Shown one piece after another: positions 39,985-42,019 of a stretch of 42,019 bases of DNA; the first letter of the stretch is position 1, and every line of letters begins with the position of its first letter. Position numbers and translations under genes: made by a program. The notes under the pieces were generated by a model. The model was not told the origin of the DNA and searched no databases. It saw nothing but the letters and a program-made list of their open reading frames with translations. Origin of the DNA: Burkholderia sp. WSM2230 (GTDB lineage Bacteria; Pseudomonadota; Gammaproteobacteria; Burkholderiales; Burkholderiaceae). Location of the stretch: positions 1-42,019 of the forward strand of contig NZ_AXAJ01000026.1 in assembly GCF_000472445.1 (NCBI RefSeq), read 5' to 3'.

Positions 39985-40734
39985 ATGAAAATCCTGGTGC
40001 CAGTCAAGAGAGTGGTCGACTACAACGTGAAGGTCCGGGTCAAGTCGGACGGCACGGGCGTCGATATCGCGAACGTGAAGATGTCGATGAATCCCTTCGA
40101 CGAAATCGCGGTCGAAGAAGCGGTCCGCCTGAAGGAAGCGGGCGTGGCAACCGAAGTGATCGCCGTGTCGTGCGGCGTTACGCAATCGCAGGAAACGCTG
40201 CGCACGGCGCTCGCGATTGGCGCGGACCGCGCTGTGTTGATCGAGTCGAATGAAGAGTTGCAGCCGCTGGCGGTCGCGAAGCTGCTGAAGGCGCTGGTCG
40301 ACAAGGAACAGCCGCAACTGGTGATCCTCGGCAAGCAGGCCATTGACGACGATTCGAATCAGACTGGCCAGATGCTCGCCGCATTGGCGGGTTTGCCGCA
40401 GGCGACGTTTGCGTCGAAGGTCGTGGTGGCCGACGGCAAGGCAACCGTTTCTCGCGAAGTCGACGGCGGTGCTGAGACGCTGTCGCTCAAACTCCCCGCT
40501 GTCGTCACGACCGATCTGCGCCTGAACGAGCCGCGCTACGTGACGCTGCCGAACATCATGAAGGCGAAGAAAAAGCCGCTGGAAACGATCAAGCCCGAGG
40601 ACTTGGGCGTCGATGTCACGCCGCGTCTGAAAACGCTGAAGGTTGCCGAGCCGCCGAAGCGTTCGGCCGGCGTGAAGGTGCCGGATGTGAAGACGCTGGT
40701 CGAAAAGCTGAAGACCGAAGCCAAGGTGCTGTGA
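39985..40734 (+). CDS. etfB: Electron transfer flavoprotein beta subunit
   Basis: The 249-residue subunit binds AMP and, with EtfA, takes electrons from acyl-CoA dehydrogenases to the quinone pool. It begins MKILVPVKRVVDYNVKVRVK and contains the AIDDDSNQTGQMLAALAG segment and the DLRLNEPRYVTLPNIMKAKKKP recognition loop. The ATG at 39985 gives the family N-terminus; a GTG two codons upstream is in frame. It is followed by etfA after 16 bp. Confidence 0.97.
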   Translation: MKILVPVKRVVDYNVKVRVKSDGTGVDIANVKMSMNPFDEIAVEEAVRLKEAGVATEVIAVSCGVTQSQETLRTALAIGADRAVLIESNEELQPLAVAKLLKALVDKEQPQLVILGKQAIDDDSNQTGQMLAALAGLPQATFASKVVVADGKATVSREVDGGAETLSLKLPAVVTTDLRLNEPRYVTLPNIMKAKKKPLETIKPEDLGVDVTPRLKTLKVAEPPKRSAGVKVPDVKTLVEKLKTEAKVL

Positions 40735-40750
40735 CAGGGAGACAGGGCAA

Positions 40751-41695
40751 ATGACGAATCTGGTGAATCTTGTAATAGCTGAACACGACAATCAGTCGAT
40801 CAAGGCCGCGACGCTGCACACGATTGCAGCCGCGCAGAAGGTCGGTGGCGATATTCACGTGCTGGTGGCCGGCCACAACGCGCAGGCCGCGGCTGACGCG
40901 GCTGCGAAGATCGCGGGCGTTTCGAAGGTGCTGCTGGCCGACGCGCCGCAACTGGCCGAAGGTCTCGCGGAGAACATCGAGGCCACCGTGCTGAACATCG
41001 CGAAGGATTACTCGCACATCCTCACCGCCGCGACTGCCTACGGCAAGAACATCGCGCCGCGTATCGCCGCGAAGCTCGACGTCGCGCAGATCAGCGACAT
41101 CACCGCAGTCGATTCCGCCGATACGTTCGAGCGTCCGATCTACGCGGGCAACGCAATCGCCACGGTGCAATCGGCTGATCCGATCAAGGTCATCACGGTG
41201 CGCACGACCGGTTTCGACGCTGTCGCGGCCGAAGGCGGCAGCGCATCCGTCGAAAAGATCGAAGCCGCTGCGGACACGGACATCTCGCAGTTCGTGAGCC
41301 GCGAGGTGACGAAACTGGACCGGCCTGAACTGACGTCGGCGAAGATCATCGTGTCGGGTGGCCGCGGTTTGGGCAATGGCGAGAACTACACGCAGGTTCT
41401 CGAGCCGCTGGCCGACAAGCTGAACGCGGCGCTCGGTGCATCGCGCGCGGCGGTCGACGCGGGCTTCGTGCCGAACGACTACCAGGTCGGCCAGACCGGC
41501 AAGATCGTCGCGCCGCAACTGTATGTGGCAGTCGGCATTTCAGGTGCGATCCAGCATCTGGCGGGCATGAAGGATTCGAAGGTGATCGTCGCCATCAACA
41601 AGGACCCGGAAGCGCCGATTTTCAGCGTCGCGGATTATGGCCTCGTGGGCGATCTGTTCACGCTCGTGCCGGAACTCGTGAACGAACTCGGCTGA
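40751..41695 (+). CDS. etfA: Electron transfer flavoprotein alpha subunit
   Basis: The 314-residue subunit carries FAD. The FAD-binding C-terminal half has SGGRGLGNGENY, GQTGKIVAPQLYVAVGISGA and INKDPEAPIFSVADYGLVGD. The start at 40751 has a purine-rich GGGAGACAGGG upstream. It is co-transcribed with etfB and followed by a terminator and an acyl-CoA dehydrogenase gene. Confidence 0.97.
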   Translation: MTNLVNLVIAEHDNQSIKAATLHTIAAAQKVGGDIHVLVAGHNAQAAADAAAKIAGVSKVLLADAPQLAEGLAENIEATVLNIAKDYSHILTAATAYGKNIAPRIAAKLDVAQISDITAVDSADTFERPIYAGNAIATVQSADPIKVITVRTTGFDAVAAEGGSASVEKIEAAADTDISQFVSREVTKLDRPELTSAKIIVSGGRGLGNGENYTQVLEPLADKLNAALGASRAAVDAGFVPNDYQVGQTGKIVAPQLYVAVGISGAIQHLAGMKDSKVIVAINKDPEAPIFSVADYGLVGDLFTLVPELVNELG

Positions 41696-41756
41696 GCGTC
41701 CTGGCGCCACACATCAAAGCCATCTAACAAGCCATCAAGGCGTTTGGCGACATACG

Positions 41757-41792
41757 AAGGGCGCAGGACCGGACAAGTCCCGCGCCCTTTTT
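41757..41792 (+). terminator. Rho-independent terminator after etfA
   Basis: AAGGGCGC (41757-41764) pairs with GCGCCCTT (41782-41789); an inner GGAC/GTCC pair extends the stem past a one-by-one mismatch. TTTTT ends the structure. It may be partial, since the acyl-CoA dehydrogenase gene begins only 25 bp later. Confidence 0.8.
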
Positions 41793-41816
41793 CCATCAGG
41801 CAGGAGGAGAGCAGAA

Positions 41817-42019
41817 ATGAGCTATACGGCGCCCATCAAGGACATGCTGTTCGTGATGAAGGAACTGGCGGACCTCGAACAGATCGCGACGCTGCCGGGC
41901 TTCGAGGACGCGAATCTCGATACCGCTCAGGCCGTGCTCGAAGAGTCGGCGAAATTGTGTGGCGAAGTGCTGGCTCCGCTGAACGTCGAGGGCGACCGCA
42001 ATCCGAGCAGTTGGAAAGA
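41817..42019 (+). CDS. Acyl-CoA dehydrogenase, N-terminus (partial)
   Basis: The first 67 codons read MSYTAPIKDMLFVMKELADL and continue with GEVLAPLNVEGD, the N-terminal helical segment of the acyl-CoA dehydrogenases found beside etfBA, including the DmdC-like (methylmercaptopropionyl-CoA dehydrogenase-like) group. AGGAGGAGA lies upstream of the ATG with good spacing. The catalytic Glu and FAD site lie beyond the right edge, so substrate class cannot be judged. Its electrons would go to the adjacent EtfBA. Confidence 0.85.
   Translation, partial: MSYTAPIKDMLFVMKELADLEQIATLPGFEDANLDTAQAVLEESAKLCGEVLAPLNVEGDRNPSSWK

Noticed and set aside
1..42019. CRISPR array, insertion sequences, tRNA or rRNA genes
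   Set aside because: No regularly spaced repeats, transposase frames, terminal inverted repeats, or tRNA/rRNA signatures other than the tmRNA were seen.

Overview
The window looks like a chromosomal segment of a Burkholderia or Paraburkholderia species (Betaproteobacteria, Burkholderiales). Three things point there: high G+C with strong G/C preference at third codon positions, the tmRNA tag ANDDTFALAA, and the housekeeping run gyrA - DUF2059 - serC - pheA - hisC - tyrA - aroA - cmk - rpsA - ihfB - lapA - lapB - ugd - hldA - hldD - comEA-like - cysM. The genus is an inference from gene content and gene order; no search was run.

Layout. (1) 1-1887: the start of an NAD-linked formate dehydrogenase operon on the minus strand (fdsG, then fdsB running off the edge) with a divergent FdsR-like regulator. 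(2) 2027-2772: two small exported proteins of unknown function. (3) 2773-9535: an AT-richer stretch followed by a compact peptide-secretion cassette. It holds a 40-residue Cys-rich precursor with a double-glycine leader (3461-3583), an LpxL-like acyltransferase homologue, a HlyD/CvaA-type adaptor, a C39-peptidase ABC exporter interrupted by a one-base frameshift, and a TolC-type outer-membrane channel. The cassette ends about 160 bp from the 3' end of ssrA. (4) 9695-12489, minus strand: tmRNA (ssrA), gph, ubiG and an OmpA-family protein. (5) 12966-32669, plus strand: gyrA, a DUF2059 protein, the serine/aromatic amino-acid operon, cmk-rpsA-ihfB, the LPS-assembly pair lapAB, nucleotide-sugar and heptose genes, a ComEA-like protein and cysM. 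(6) 32791-37034: mltB, a class II histone-deacetylase-like amidohydrolase, a crotonase-fold protein lacking both catalytic glutamates, and a lysophospholipase-like hydrolase. (7) 37257-39747: the methionine importer metNIQ. (8) 39985-42019: etfB, etfA and the start of an acyl-CoA dehydrogenase.

The most unusual system is the 3461-9535 cassette. The parts fit a microcin/RiPP-like pathway. The precursor would be cut after Gly-Gly by the C39 domain while it is exported through the ABC-HlyD-TolC conduit. The released peptide would be 23 residues, basic, and start with a CCKCSC cluster. An LpxL-fold protein placed directly after the precursor could modify the peptide or the producer's envelope. 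An 8-bp GC-rich hairpin separates the precursor from the downstream genes and could set their relative expression. I do not recognise the precursor as a member of a named family. Several cis-elements also deserve attention: a long hairpin that sequesters the comEA-like Shine-Dalgarno, an inverted repeat over the ompA-family promoter, an inverted repeat in the fds divergent region, a palindrome upstream of etfBA, and an 8-bp tandem repeat before serC.
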